A stretch of 24,411 bases of DNA, taken from contig JACMMK010000390.1 in assembly GCA_014379045.1 (NCBI GenBank), positions 1 to 24,411 of the forward strand, read 5' to 3'. Made by a program: the position numbers and the translations under genes. The notes below the pieces were generated by a model that worked only from the letters and a program-made list of their open reading frames with translations, searched no databases and was not told where the DNA came from. This DNA is from Burkholderiales bacterium. GTDB lineage: Bacteria > Pseudomonadota > Gammaproteobacteria > Burkholderiales > CAIKXV01. Shown in pieces: positions 7,017-15,432 of the stretch; positions within the stretch are counted from its first letter, which is position 1; the number at the start of each line of letters is the position of its first letter.

Positions 7017-8191
7017 CGCACGCCGACGCACTGCGGCTCGAAAAGCTCGACACATTCCTGGTCGCGCTGCCGCCGCGCCGCGTCCATCGCTGGGTGGGGC
7101 TCGATTCGGCGATCGGCGCCGGCTATGTGGTGACGCGGGCGCTGCTCGACGACGGCAGCATCGGCTGGGGCGAAGCGCAGCCGATCAAGACCTGGGGGGG
7201 CGACGATGCCGCGCGTTACGGGGAAACCCCGCGCGCCACGGTCGTGGTCATTCGCGATCACCTCGTCCCCGCGCTGAAGGGCGTCGACGTGCGTCAGTTC
7301 GAAGCCGTGCACGCGGCGATGAACCGCGCGCTGCGCGGATACCCGTACGCGAAAGCCTCGGTCGAGGTGGCGTTGATCGATGCGGTGGCACGTAGCATCG
7401 GCGTACCCGTCTATCAGTTGCTGGGCGGGCGCTTCCGCGACCGCGTCGCACTTGCGCACAGCATCGGGCTGATGGAGATCGATGACGCGGTGGCCGAATC
7501 GGTGAAGGTCATCGACGAGGGCATCACCACGTTGAAGATCAAGATCGGGGTCGATATCGAGCGCGACGTGGCGATCGTGCGGGCCGTGCGGCGGGCGATC
7601 GGGGATGCGCCACGGATCCGCGTCGATGCTAACCAGGGGTACCGGAGTTGGCGCGATGCGGTGCATGCGGTTCGGCGGATGACCGAGTACGACATTTCGT
7701 ATGTCGAGCAGCCCGTCGACGGCATCGCGGCGATGGCCGAGGTGTCGGCGCGGTGCGACGTGCCGGTGATGGCCGACGAGAGTGCGTGGACCGAGCGCGA
7801 CGTGACCGCGATCGCCGCGGCGAAAGCGGCCCAGTACCTGTCGGTCTACTACACCAAGCCCGGCGGCCTGTGGAAGGCGAAGCGATTGCTGACCGTCGCC
7901 GGCGCACACGGCATGCAGTGCGACATCAACGGCTCGGCCGAGATGGGCATCGGCAATGCCGCGAACCTGCATCTGGCCGCAGCGGCGCCGGAAATCACCC
8001 TGGCCGGCACGATACCGGTGACCTCGACCGCCGAGATCGAGCGCACGAAGGTCGCGGGCCGCAAGTATCTCGACGACATCATTAGGACGCCGTTCGCGTT
8101 CGAGCAGGGCTGCCTGCTCGTGCCCGAGGGGCCCGGGCTTGGCATCGAAGTCGACGAAGAGAAGCTGCGAAGGTACGCGGTCGACGCATAG
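7013..8191 (+). CDS. Mandelate racemase/muconate lactonizing enzyme family protein (enolase superfamily)
   Basis: This 392-residue enolase-superfamily enzyme would abstract a proton alpha to a carboxylate on an Mg2+-bound substrate, giving racemisation, cycloisomerisation or dehydration. The capping domain is about 10-130, including the cap-barrel hinge SVEVALIDAVARSIG. The barrel carries the KxK motif (K175, K177) and metal ligands D205 (VDANQ), E232 (VEQP) and D255 (MADES). The C-terminal acid is E310 (GSAEMGIGNAANLH). Where muconate lactonizing enzymes have a second base lysine on the opposite face, my alignment places Y279 (VYYTKPGG), although K282 is close by. So the subgroup is MLE-like but probably not a standard cycloisomerase or dipeptide epimerase. 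Translation is coupled to the M24-fold gene (ATGA overlap). Confidence 0.9.
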   Translation: MTHADALRLEKLDTFLVALPPRRVHRWVGLDSAIGAGYVVTRALLDDGSIGWGEAQPIKTWGGDDAARYGETPRATVVVIRDHLVPALKGVDVRQFEAVHAAMNRALRGYPYAKASVEVALIDAVARSIGVPVYQLLGGRFRDRVALAHSIGLMEIDDAVAESVKVIDEGITTLKIKIGVDIERDVAIVRAVRRAIGDAPRIRVDANQGYRSWRDAVHAVRRMTEYDISYVEQPVDGIAAMAEVSARCDVPVMADESAWTERDVTAIAAAKAAQYLSVYYTKPGGLWKAKRLLTVAGAHGMQCDINGSAEMGIGNAANLHLAAAAPEITLAGTIPVTSTAEIERTKVAGRKYLDDIIRTPFAFEQGCLLVPEGPGLGIEVDEEKLRRYAVDA

Positions 8192-8235
8192 CGAACTTGT
8201 TGCCCGGCGCGGCGCGCACGCGGAAAGGGAGGCAG

Positions 8236-9339
8236 ATGAGGGCGGTCGAGCGGGTCGCGATCATGGGCGCAGGCAACGGTGGCTGCGCTGCCGCGGTCGA
8301 CCTGACCCAGCGCGGGTACGACGTGCGCCTGTGGGGCAGGAGTGCCTCGACGCTCGAGCCGCTCGTGGCCGCGGGCGGCATCGGCTTCGAGGGTGTGCTC
8401 GGCGAAGGCTTCATCCGGATCGGCCGGGTCACGACCGATCCGGCCGAGGCGATGGCGGGCGCGGATGCCGTGCTGATCCTCGCGCCGGCGCAGGCGCACG
8501 AGAACATCGCCTCGCGGGTCGCGCCGCACCTGGCACCCGGGCAGGTGCTGATGGCGGCACCGGGCCAGACGCTGACGCTGCTGCCGAATACGCTGCGCGG
8601 ACTCGGCCACGCGACGCCGGTCACGTGCGTGACCTCGACGCTGCCGTACATCTGCCGCAAGGTCGCGCCCGAGGGCGTGCGCATCACGCGCGTCGCCGCG
8701 AAACTGCGCTTCGCGGCGTTTCCGGCGAGCCATACCGCCGAACTCGCCGAGCGTCTGCGTCCGCTGTTCCCGGCGATCCATCCGGTGCCGACGGTGCTCG
8801 ACACGCTGTTCCCCTACACCAATGCGATCCATCACCCGCCGGCGTTCCTCTGCAACCTCGGCCGCGTCGAATCGACCGGCGGCGACTTCTGCCACTACTA
8901 CGACGGGATCACGCCCTCGGTCGGCGCGCTGATCGACCGTCTCGACGTCGAGCGGTGTGCGATCGCGCTCGCGTTCGGGTGCCACGTCGACCGCATCTCG
9001 GAACACTTCTTCCAGATGGGCTACACCGACGAGGCGGGCCGCGCGGGGGGGACGGCGTACGACGTGTTCCACCACAGCGAGCCGAATCGCTGGATCAAGG
9101 CGCCGACCTCGGTCGATCATCGCTTCTTCAACGAGGACATTCCGTTCGGCCTCGTCCCGTTCTCGGAACTGGCGCGGCTCGCCGGCGTCGAGGCACCGGT
9201 CACCGATGCGATGATCACCGTGGCGAGCGCGATCACCGGTAAGCGCTGGCGCGAGACCGGGCTCAACCTCGGCAAGATGGGCATCGCCGATCTGAACGTC
9301 GCAGAGGTGCGCACCCTCGTGGAAAAAGGATATCCGTGA
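8236..9339 (+). CDS. NAD(P)-dependent octopine/nopaline (opine) dehydrogenase-family protein
   Basis: This 367-residue protein has an N-terminal Rossmann domain with VAIMGAGNGGCAAA (G11, G13, G16) and an all-alpha C-terminal octopine-dehydrogenase domain from about residue 190. That domain includes NAIHHPPAFLCNLGRVES, GGTAYDVFHHSEPN and PTSVDHRFFNEDIPFG. WGRS at the end of the second strand puts an arginine where it could bind the NADP phosphate. Members reductively join an amino acid and a keto acid, or run in reverse to split an N-carboxyalkyl amino acid. Together with the creatinase-like gene upstream, this hints that the pathway handles a C-N bond (inference). The ATG at 8236 is chosen for its strong GGGAGG site; an in-frame ATG at 8197 lacks one. 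The stop is one base from the next start. Confidence 0.88.
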   Translation: MRAVERVAIMGAGNGGCAAAVDLTQRGYDVRLWGRSASTLEPLVAAGGIGFEGVLGEGFIRIGRVTTDPAEAMAGADAVLILAPAQAHENIASRVAPHLAPGQVLMAAPGQTLTLLPNTLRGLGHATPVTCVTSTLPYICRKVAPEGVRITRVAAKLRFAAFPASHTAELAERLRPLFPAIHPVPTVLDTLFPYTNAIHHPPAFLCNLGRVESTGGDFCHYYDGITPSVGALIDRLDVERCAIALAFGCHVDRISEHFFQMGYTDEAGRAGGTAYDVFHHSEPNRWIKAPTSVDHRFFNEDIPFGLVPFSELARLAGVEAPVTDAMITVASAITGKRWRETGLNLGKMGIADLNVAEVRTLVEKGYP

Positions 9340-9340
9340 C

Positions 9341-10336
9341 ATGACCCGCTTCGGCATCAGCTTCGACGGCTTCGCGCCGGTGCGCGATGCCGTCGCCATC
9401 GCGCGCGAGGCCGAGGCGGCCGGCGCCGCGTCGATCTGGATCGCCGATCATCTCGGCTATCGCGACACGATCGTCACCGCGGCGGCCATCGCCGCCGCGA
9501 CCGAGCGGGTGCGCCTGGTACCGACGGCCCTCAGCCCGTACCTTCGGCATCCGACGCCCACCGCGATGGCGCTCGCATCGATCGCGGAGATGGCCCCCGA
9601 GCGGCTCGAAGTCGCGATCGGTGTCGGCAACCCGCTGTTCCTGCAGGAGTCGGGGCAGGCGGTGGTGAAGCCGATCGCGGCGATCCGCGACTACGTGAAC
9701 GCGCTGCGGGCGCTGTGGTCGGAGCAGCCAGTGCACCTGCAGGGCGCGACGTTCGCGCTCGCGGGCGCCAAGCTGGCGTTCGCGGCGCCGTACCGGATCC
9801 CGATCTACCTGGCGCCGATGAAGGAGCAAATGCTGAAGCTCTCCGGCACCCTCGCCGACGGTTTGGTGCTCTCTGCCGGACTGACTGTGCAGTACGTGCG
9901 CCAGTCGCTCGCGCTCGCCGCAGGCGCGGCGCAGGCGGGCAATCGTGAGCTCGCCGAGCTGCGCCGGGCCGCGTACATCATCTTCATCGTCGCCGAAGGG
10001 AGCGAAGCCGATGCGCGCCTGCTGGCACGAAAGAAGCTTGCGTTCCTGTTGCGCAACAGGTTTCTGGATGACTGCATCGCGGACTCTGGGCTGCCGATCG
10101 ACCAGGCCGGCATCATCGCCGCGGTGTCGAGGCGCGATCTCGATGCGGCCACCGCGCTCGTTCCGGAAGAAGCGGTCGATGCGTTCACGGTGACGGGCAA
10201 CGTGCAAACCTGCGCGCGGCGGTTGAGGGAGTATGTGGACGCGGGGGTGACCGAGACCGTGCTGGTCACCACCGGTGAACTCGCCGATCGGCGGCGCAGC
10301 TTGGCGGCGGCCGGCGAAGTCGTGCGCCGGATCTAG
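9341..10336 (+). CDS. Luciferase-like (LLM class) flavin-dependent oxidoreductase
   Basis: This 331-residue TIM-barrel flavoenzyme belongs to the bacterial luciferase/methylene-tetrahydromethanopterin reductase superfamily. The visible pattern is MTRFGISFDGF at the first strand, AREAEAAGAASIWIADHLGY at the second, then RVRLVPTALSPYLRHPT and ERLEVAIGVGNP. The C-terminal half has the substrate and flavin loop PIYLAPMKEQMLKLSGTLADG. Such enzymes use FMN (monooxygenases) or F420. In a betaproteobacterium FMN is the default, but the overall layout also resembles Mer-type F420 enzymes, so the cofactor is undecided. An AAAAAGGA stretch lies about 11 bases before the ATG. It is packed one base after the opine dehydrogenase-like gene, so the two are presumably cotranscribed. 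Confidence 0.88.
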   Translation: MTRFGISFDGFAPVRDAVAIAREAEAAGAASIWIADHLGYRDTIVTAAAIAAATERVRLVPTALSPYLRHPTPTAMALASIAEMAPERLEVAIGVGNPLFLQESGQAVVKPIAAIRDYVNALRALWSEQPVHLQGATFALAGAKLAFAAPYRIPIYLAPMKEQMLKLSGTLADGLVLSAGLTVQYVRQSLALAAGAAQAGNRELAELRRAAYIIFIVAEGSEADARLLARKKLAFLLRNRFLDDCIADSGLPIDQAGIIAAVSRRDLDAATALVPEEAVDAFTVTGNVQTCARRLREYVDAGVTETVLVTTGELADRRRSLAAAGEVVRRI

Positions 10337-10410
10337 CGCCGGTGCCTATCGCGGGAGAAACCACAGGGACGCGCTCCCCATCGGGCGCGGACAACACAGG
10401 GAGAATCATC

Positions 10411-11436
10411 ATGAACATCGTCGAGTCCTTTCGTCCTCGGATCGCCTCGTGGCTCAACCGCCCCGGGAGGCGCGCACTGGTCGCGCTGGCCATCGTTGCA
10501 TTCGCACTGATGGCAACTCCGCAAGCGACGAGGGCTCAGGCATACCCGTCGCAGCCGATCACCCTGATCGTTCCGTGGCCGCCCGGTGGCGGCAGCGACA
10601 TCGCGATGCGACTTGTCGCCGATGCCGCAAGCAAGCGCATGGGCGTGCCGGTGGTGGTGGTCAACCGCCCAGGGGCGGGGGGCACGATCGGTCTGAAGGA
10701 GATGGCATCGTCGAAGCCGGACGGCTACACGATCGGCATGGTGGCGACGGGTGCGGTGTTCGCGCAGTACAACAATGCGAACGCCAATGCATTGGCCGAC
10801 TTCGAGCCGATCGCGTTTTTCGGTGAGGATGCGTTCGTGCTTTCCGTGAACACGAAGACGAGCATCAAGACGGTCGCCGACTACATCGCGCAGGCGAAGG
10901 CCAACCCGGGCAAGTTGCGCAATGGCAACGATCAGCCGGGCGGGTCGTCGCATGTGGCGGCGTCGATGCTGGAGCGCCGCCTCGGGCTCAAGCTCAACAA
11001 GGTGCCGTATGCCGGGTACGCGCCGACGGTACAGGCGCTGCTCTCGGGCGAGATCGATTCGGTGACCGTGCCCCCGCCCGACATCGCCCAGCACCACAAG
11101 TCGGGCGCCGTGCGCGCGATCGGAATCGCCGGTACCGAGCGCAGCTTCATGGTGCCCGACGTGCCGACGTTCCGTGAACAGGGCGTCGACTTCGTCGCCG
11201 GCTCGTGGCGCTACATCGCCGGGCCGAAGGGCATACCGGCCGATCGCCTGGCGGTGCTCGAGACGAGGTTCCTGGAAGTGTTGCGCGACAAGGAGTTCAT
11301 CGAGAAGGCGCGCAGCGCCGGCTTCGTCGTCCAGCCTGCGGGTCGTACCGATACCGCCAAGCGTCTAGTGGCCGAGGACGATGCGATGTATCCGGTGTTT
11401 CTCGAAGCGGGGCTGGTGCGGGCGCGACAGCGATGA
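10411..11436 (+). CDS. TTT-family periplasmic substrate-binding protein (TctC/Bug)
   Basis: This 341-residue extracytoplasmic binding protein starts at ATG 10411, seven bases after a GGGAG site; an in-frame ATG at 10342 has no such site. The N-terminal region RPGRRALVALAIVAFALMA followed by TRAQA is a signal peptide with cleavage expected before YPSQPITLIV. Family hallmarks are VPWPPGGGSDIAMRLVADA, VVNRPGAGGTIGLKEM, KLNKVPYAGYAPTVQALLSG and VPDVPTFREQGVDF. It is clearly diverged from the two tandem paralogues further on and lacks their SWWPELPTI block. Its position at the end of the M24/enolase/opine-dehydrogenase run suggests it captures the carboxylate that those enzymes use. A perfect hairpin follows about 25 bases downstream. 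Confidence 0.92.
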   Translation: MNIVESFRPRIASWLNRPGRRALVALAIVAFALMATPQATRAQAYPSQPITLIVPWPPGGGSDIAMRLVADAASKRMGVPVVVVNRPGAGGTIGLKEMASSKPDGYTIGMVATGAVFAQYNNANANALADFEPIAFFGEDAFVLSVNTKTSIKTVADYIAQAKANPGKLRNGNDQPGGSSHVAASMLERRLGLKLNKVPYAGYAPTVQALLSGEIDSVTVPPPDIAQHHKSGAVRAIGIAGTERSFMVPDVPTFREQGVDFVAGSWRYIAGPKGIPADRLAVLETRFLEVLRDKEFIEKARSAGFVVQPAGRTDTAKRLVAEDDAMYPVFLEAGLVRARQR

Positions 11437-11460
11437 GCACGCGAGGCCCGCGGCGAGGGA

Positions 11461-11483
11461 CCCGTCACCTGAAAGGTGACGGG
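11461..11483. terminator. Perfect 10-bp stem hairpin between convergent genes (bidirectional terminator candidate)
   Basis: CCCGTCACCT (11461-11470) pairs fully with AGGTGACGGG (11474-11483) around GAA; with a 9-bp stem the loop is TGAAA. It lies between the ends of the plus-strand binding-protein gene and the minus-strand amidohydrolase gene, where a shared terminator is expected. No T-run follows in either direction, so termination strength is uncertain. Confidence 0.55.
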
Positions 11484-11585
11484 ATCGACGTAGCCGAGTC
11501 GGGCTCGCTCATCGGCCCGGCGCATACTTCGATCCGGGACGTTGGAGACGGACGATGAGCGCGGGTCGGCAGCGGTCTGAACGAA

Positions 11586-12455
11586 TCAATCTGCCCAGTA
11601 CAGCCGCTGCGGATTGTCGACCAGCACGCGCACCCGATCGCGTTCGTCCGGCAGGTTGTGCGCGAACAGGTCGACCAGTGCGCCGTCGTTCGGCATGTCG
11701 CCGGCGAGGTTCGGATGCGGGAAGTCGGTACCCCACAGCGTACGCTCGGGAGCGGCCGCATAGAGTGCGCGCACGAACGGCGTCGCGTCGTGGAACGGGC
11801 GGCCGGCGACCGATAACCGCTCCGACCCGGAGACCTTGACCCAGGCTCGCGGGTTGTCGACGAGCAGCGCCAGCAACTGGCGAAACGCCGGCTGCTCGAC
11901 GCCGTCGGTCGCGCGTACCCGGCCCATGTGATCGATGACGAAAGGAATCTCGATCTCGTCGAACAGCGTGCGATAGGTGAGGATGTCCTGCGCGTCGAAG
12001 TGCAATTGCACATGCCAGCCGAGCGGCGCGATGCGCTTCAGCGTGTTGCGGAAGAAGTCGAGATCGGGCGCGCCGCCCAGGTGTGCGACGAAATTGAAGC
12101 GCACCCCGCGCACGCCCGACGCGTGCAGGTGCGCGAAGTCGGCGTCGGAGAACCCGGCGCCGACGATCGCGACGCCGCGATAGCGTGCACCGCTGCGCGC
12201 GATCGCATCGAGCATCGCCGCGTTGTCGGTGCCGTGACAACTCGCCTGTACCAGCACCGAGCGCTCGATGCCGAGGAAGTCGTGCAATCCCCGCAGTCGC
12301 TCGAAGTCGATCTCGGGTGGGGTGAAGCTGCGAGTCGGCGACAGCGGGAAGCGGTCGTACGGACCGAACACATGGCAGTGCGTATCGCAGGCGCGCGCCG
12401 GCATCGAATACGTCGGGCGAGTGGGTCGATCGTCGGGACCGCGGCAGGGTTTCAT
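11586..12455 (-). CDS. Amidohydrolase, 2-pyrone-4,6-dicarboxylate hydrolase (LigI)-like
   Basis: This 289-residue metal-dependent TIM-barrel hydrolase (amidohydrolase family, cog3618 type) has the HxH strand DTHCHVFGPYDRFPLSPTR (about 24-42), very close to the LigI start. Further LigI-like elements are VQASCHGTDNAAMLDAI, GVRGVRFNFV with substrate-binding-type arginines, VIDHMGR, WVKVSGSERLS and GTDFPHPN with the catalytic aspartate. LigI opens the lactone of 2-pyrone-4,6-dicarboxylate in the protocatechuate 4,5-cleavage pathway; other relatives hydrolyse sugar lactones. The frame stays open upstream to 12707, but the ATG at 12455 has GGAG about 12 bases upstream and starts just before the conserved part. 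It is transcribed against its neighbours, so it may be separately controlled. A lactone substrate is likely; the exact one is not certain. Confidence 0.85.
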   Translation of the reverse strand: MKPCRGPDDRPTRPTYSMPARACDTHCHVFGPYDRFPLSPTRSFTPPEIDFERLRGLHDFLGIERSVLVQASCHGTDNAAMLDAIARSGARYRGVAIVGAGFSDADFAHLHASGVRGVRFNFVAHLGGAPDLDFFRNTLKRIAPLGWHVQLHFDAQDILTYRTLFDEIEIPFVIDHMGRVRATDGVEQPAFRQLLALLVDNPRAWVKVSGSERLSVAGRPFHDATPFVRALYAAAPERTLWGTDFPHPNLAGDMPNDGALVDLFAHNLPDERDRVRVLVDNPQRLYWAD

Positions 12456-12488
12456 CGTCGGGCGCACTCCAGGACAAGGTCGACCCGC

Positions 12489-12494
12489 ATAATA
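12489..12494 (-). promoter_or_regulatory. Possible -10 box for the amidohydrolase gene
   Basis: On the minus strand TATTAT lies about 35 bases upstream of the ATG at 12455, an A+T island in very G+C-rich sequence. No good -35 hexamer is found 16-18 bases further up, so an activator may be needed. The rest of the divergent gap (12456-12645) shows only imperfect GTACG-rich repeats. Confidence 0.3.
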
Positions 12495-12645
12495 GCGACC
12501 CTTGAGCGCCTCGCGCACGACCGCAGGCGCGCAACTCATGAGTACGACCGTACGCGAACGTCGTGCGGGCAACCCGGTACGCGACCGACACCGTGCGCCA
12601 TGGGAACGACGGTACGGGGAACGGGACGAACGACTGGAGACGGGG

Positions 12646-13299
12646 ATGGCACGGGTCAGCCTGATCGAGGAACACGAGCATCCGGAACTCGCCGCCGAGA
12701 TCGGCACGATACGCGGCGGGCGCCGCGGTACGCTGTCGATGATCTACCGATTGATGCTGCACAGTCCGGCAGCCGCGATGGCCTGGTACGAGCAGAATTC
12801 GGCGTTGCGCTGGGAGACCAAGCTCGACGGCTTCGTACGCGAACTGGTGATCCTGCGGGTGGCGGTGGTGACCCGATGTGAATATGTCCGCCGCGTGCAC
12901 GCGGGCGTGTATGCCGAGGAAGAAGGCTTCTCGCCAGAGCAGATCGCCGCGATCGGTGTGCCCGAGGCACGCTGGAGCGACGTCGATGACGACATCGACC
13001 GCGCGCGCGACGGCGTCGCCGGTGTCGGCGCCGATGCAGCCGGCCGCGGTACGCTGGGAATCGCCGCCACGTCGGCGTCCCGGGCGTTCGACGCGCGCTC
13101 ACGTGCAGCACTTGCCTACATCGATGCAATGACCCGCGATGTCCACGTCCCCGACACGGTCTTCGCAGCGCTGCGCACGCATTTCGACGAACGCCAGATC
13201 GTCGAGCTCACGATGCTGGTGGGCGCGTACAACATGCTGACCCGGGTGCTGCAGGCACTCGACGCTGATTTCGAACCGTTACCGCCGAAGAAAGGTTGA
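12646..13299 (+). CDS. Carboxymuconolactone decarboxylase/AhpD-family protein
   Basis: This 217-residue protein belongs to the AhpD/carboxymuconolactone decarboxylase family. The family helix is ELVILRVAVVTRCEYVRRVH (66-85), with E66, C78, Y80 and H85 in the usual positions. Only one cysteine of the AhpD CxxC pair is present, so a thiol-peroxidase role is doubtful and a lactone- or acid-processing role is more likely. A segment at about 105-150, rich in Asp, Ala and Gly, precedes the second conserved helix (RSRAALAYIDAMT) and looks like an insertion, making the protein longer than the usual 150-190 residues. I chose the ATG at 12646 because GGAG lies six bases upstream; the frame is open to 12502 but that stretch is Arg-rich and unlike coding sequence. 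It starts the operon that continues into the hydroxyacid dehydrogenase. Confidence 0.85.
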   Translation: MARVSLIEEHEHPELAAEIGTIRGGRRGTLSMIYRLMLHSPAAAMAWYEQNSALRWETKLDGFVRELVILRVAVVTRCEYVRRVHAGVYAEEEGFSPEQIAAIGVPEARWSDVDDDIDRARDGVAGVGADAAGRGTLGIAATSASRAFDARSRAALAYIDAMTRDVHVPDTVFAALRTHFDERQIVELTMLVGAYNMLTRVLQALDADFEPLPPKKG

Positions 13300-13306
13300 T
13301 CCTGTC

Positions 13307-14407
13307 ATGGCCGATTCCCGCCAGCCGCTGATCGTCGTCGAGGACGACCCGTTCCCGCGAATTCTGCAGGTCGTGCTCGATCCGACCGTCACCGCCGAGC
13401 GCACCGAGGCGTTCATCGATTTCTTCGCGCATACCGCCGATTTCCCTTCATGGTGCGAGGGCGTGCGCGCGCAGGTCGGCACGATGTATCCGGCCACCGT
13501 CGTGACCGCGAAATCGCAAGAGGAATTGCGCAGCAAGCTCCCCGGTGCGCAGGCGCTGGTGACCGAGTCGCTGGCAGTCGGCGCTGAAGAGCTTGCCGTC
13601 GCAAACGAACTGCGCCTCGTGCAGAAGTACGGCACGGTGCTGCGTGCAATCGATGTCGTGGCGTGCCGTGCGCGTGGTCTGCCGGTGGCGACCCAGCGCC
13701 GGCGTTCGAACATCGCATGCGCTGAACACTCGCTTGCGCTGATGCTCGACATTGCGAAGAAACTGCACATCACGCACGGTCTGCTCAGCACGGAACAGCT
13801 GCAGGCAGCGGGCTACCAACCGAAGATGTACGACCGTCGACACACCGGTAATTCGAACTGGGCGCGCATCCCCGGAATCCGGATGCTGTACGAGTCGACG
13901 CTGGGCATCGTGGGCTTCGGCGAAATCGGTCGCGAGCTGTCCTCACGCGCGACGGCGATGGGCATGCGCGTGCTGTACTGGCAGCGCACGCCGGTGCCTG
14001 CCGCCGAAGCCGGCGTATTCGGTGCCGAGTACGCACCGATCGAAGCGCTGCTCGCGCAGAGCGACTATGTCAGCGTGCAGCTTCCGGGCAATGCCTCGAC
14101 CCGCCACATCCTCGACCGCGGTCGTATCGCGCAGATGAAGCCCGGAACGATCCTCGTCAACTCCTCGCGCTCCGACCTGATCGAGCGGCAGGCGGTGCTC
14201 GATGCGCTGGCGTCGGGGCATCTCGGCGGGTTCGGTCTCGACACGCCGTACGACGAGCCGGGCAGTGCGGACGATCCGCTGCTCGCGTTCCCGAACGTGA
14301 CGATCACGCCGCACACCGCCGCGCAGCCCCGGACGAACGCACTGAAGGATCTCGAACAGATGATGGTCGGCATGGCCGGGCTGCTCGGTCATGTCGCGGT
14401 ACGGTGA
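13307..14407 (+). CDS. D-isomer-specific 2-hydroxyacid dehydrogenase, NAD-binding
   Basis: This 366-residue cytoplasmic dehydrogenase interconverts a D-2-hydroxy acid and a 2-keto acid with NAD(P). The substrate-binding domain (1-150) is followed by a Rossmann domain with LGIVGFGEIGREL (GxGxxG at 203-208). The catalytic trio is R288 (NSSRSDLI), E317 (DTPYDEPG) and H336 (TPHTAAQP). The usual acidic residue after the second strand, which selects NAD, is replaced by YWQRTP, so NADP use is possible. An N-terminal extension of about 30 residues and the RRRSN segment before the hinge resemble phosphoglycerate-dehydrogenase-like relatives. The gap to the upstream gene is 7 bases and its stop is adjacent to or overlaps the next frame, so it belongs to a single transcript with the two binding proteins. 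Confidence 0.92.
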   Translation: MADSRQPLIVVEDDPFPRILQVVLDPTVTAERTEAFIDFFAHTADFPSWCEGVRAQVGTMYPATVVTAKSQEELRSKLPGAQALVTESLAVGAEELAVANELRLVQKYGTVLRAIDVVACRARGLPVATQRRRSNIACAEHSLALMLDIAKKLHITHGLLSTEQLQAAGYQPKMYDRRHTGNSNWARIPGIRMLYESTLGIVGFGEIGRELSSRATAMGMRVLYWQRTPVPAAEAGVFGAEYAPIEALLAQSDYVSVQLPGNASTRHILDRGRIAQMKPGTILVNSSRSDLIERQAVLDALASGHLGGFGLDTPYDEPGSADDPLLAFPNVTITPHTAAQPRTNALKDLEQMMVGMAGLLGHVAVR

Positions 14408-14448
14408 TGACCCACAACCCGCTCGTAGAGATGGAAGGGAGGCCGCTC

Positions 14449-15432
14449 ATGTCGATTCGTCCGTTTGGTGTGTCCGCTGCGTGTCTCACGCTCGTCGGCC
14501 TGGCGCTCGCTCCCGAGGTCGGCAACGCACAGTCGTATCCGGTCAAGCCGGTGCGCTGGATCGCCACGCTGCCCCCCGGGTCGGCGATCGACATCGTGGC
14601 GCGCGTGGTCGGTGACGCGGTGAGCCGACAGATCGGCCAGCAAATCATCGTCGAGAACAGGCCCGGAGCGGGTGGCATCGTGGCGGCGGAATCGGTGCAG
14701 CGCGCAGCACCCGACGGCTACACCGTGCTGGTCGGTTCGATCGCCTCGCATGGCATCAATCCGTCGCTGGTACCGAAGATTCCCTACGACGCGATCAAGG
14801 ACTTTGCCCCGGTAGTGAGCCTGGCGTCGAGTCCGAACGTGCTGATCGCGTCGAACTCGCTGCCGGTGACCTCGGTCAAGGAACTGATCGCGTTTGCGCG
14901 CAAGCGCCCCGGGGAACTGCTTTACGCGTCGGGGGGCACCGGCACGTCGCACCACATGGGGGCGGAACTGTTCAGCATGATGTCGGGGGTGAAGATGACG
15001 CATATCCCCTTCAAGGGCACACCGCAGGCGGTACAGGCAGTGCTCGCAGGCGACGTGGCGCTGATGTTCCCGAACATTCCGAACGCGATGGGGCTCGCCA
15101 AGGCCGGCAAGATACGGATCCTCGGCGTCACCACACCGAAGCGCCTGTCGTGGTGGCCCGAACTGCCGACGATCGCCGAACTCGGTCTGCCCGGCTATGA
15201 AGTGATCGCCTGGTTCGGTCTGTTCGCGCCCGCCGGCACCCCCGACGCGGTGATCGAGCGGTTGAATGTCGAATCGAACAAGGCGCTCGGTGTCCCCGCA
15301 GTGCGCGAGACGCTGGTGTCGCAAGGCTTCGAGTTGCTCGGCGGCAGCGTCAAGGAGTTCACCCTGTTCGTACGCAGCGAGCTCGACAAGTGGGCGAAGG
15401 TGGTCAAGGCAACCGGAGCGAAAGCAGAGTGA
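14449..15432 (+). CDS. TTT-family periplasmic substrate-binding protein (tandem copy 1)
   Basis: This 327-residue TctC/Bug binding protein starts at ATG 14449, seven bases after AAGGGAGG; the in-frame GTG 14404 and ATG 14407 overlapping the previous stop have no ribosome site. The signal peptide is about residues 1-28 (ends GNAQ), then SYPVKPVRWIATLPPGSAID. Hallmarks are VENRPGAGGIVAAESVQRAA, LASSPNVLI, SGGTGTSHHMGAELF, HIPFKGTPQAVQAVLAGDV and TTPKRLSWWPELPTI. The end KVVKATGAKAE is shared exactly with the next gene, its close paralogue. It would bind a carboxylate in the periplasm; no TctA/TctB permease genes are nearby. Confidence 0.93.
   Translation: MSIRPFGVSAACLTLVGLALAPEVGNAQSYPVKPVRWIATLPPGSAIDIVARVVGDAVSRQIGQQIIVENRPGAGGIVAAESVQRAAPDGYTVLVGSIASHGINPSLVPKIPYDAIKDFAPVVSLASSPNVLIASNSLPVTSVKELIAFARKRPGELLYASGGTGTSHHMGAELFSMMSGVKMTHIPFKGTPQAVQAVLAGDVALMFPNIPNAMGLAKAGKIRILGVTTPKRLSWWPELPTIAELGLPGYEVIAWFGLFAPAGTPDAVIERLNVESNKALGVPAVRETLVSQGFELLGGSVKEFTLFVRSELDKWAKVVKATGAKAE

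Noticed and set aside
12502..12645. N-terminal extension of the CMD-family gene
   Set aside because: The 48 extra residues are Arg-rich and unlike the family, and the ATG at 12646 has a strong GGAG site.
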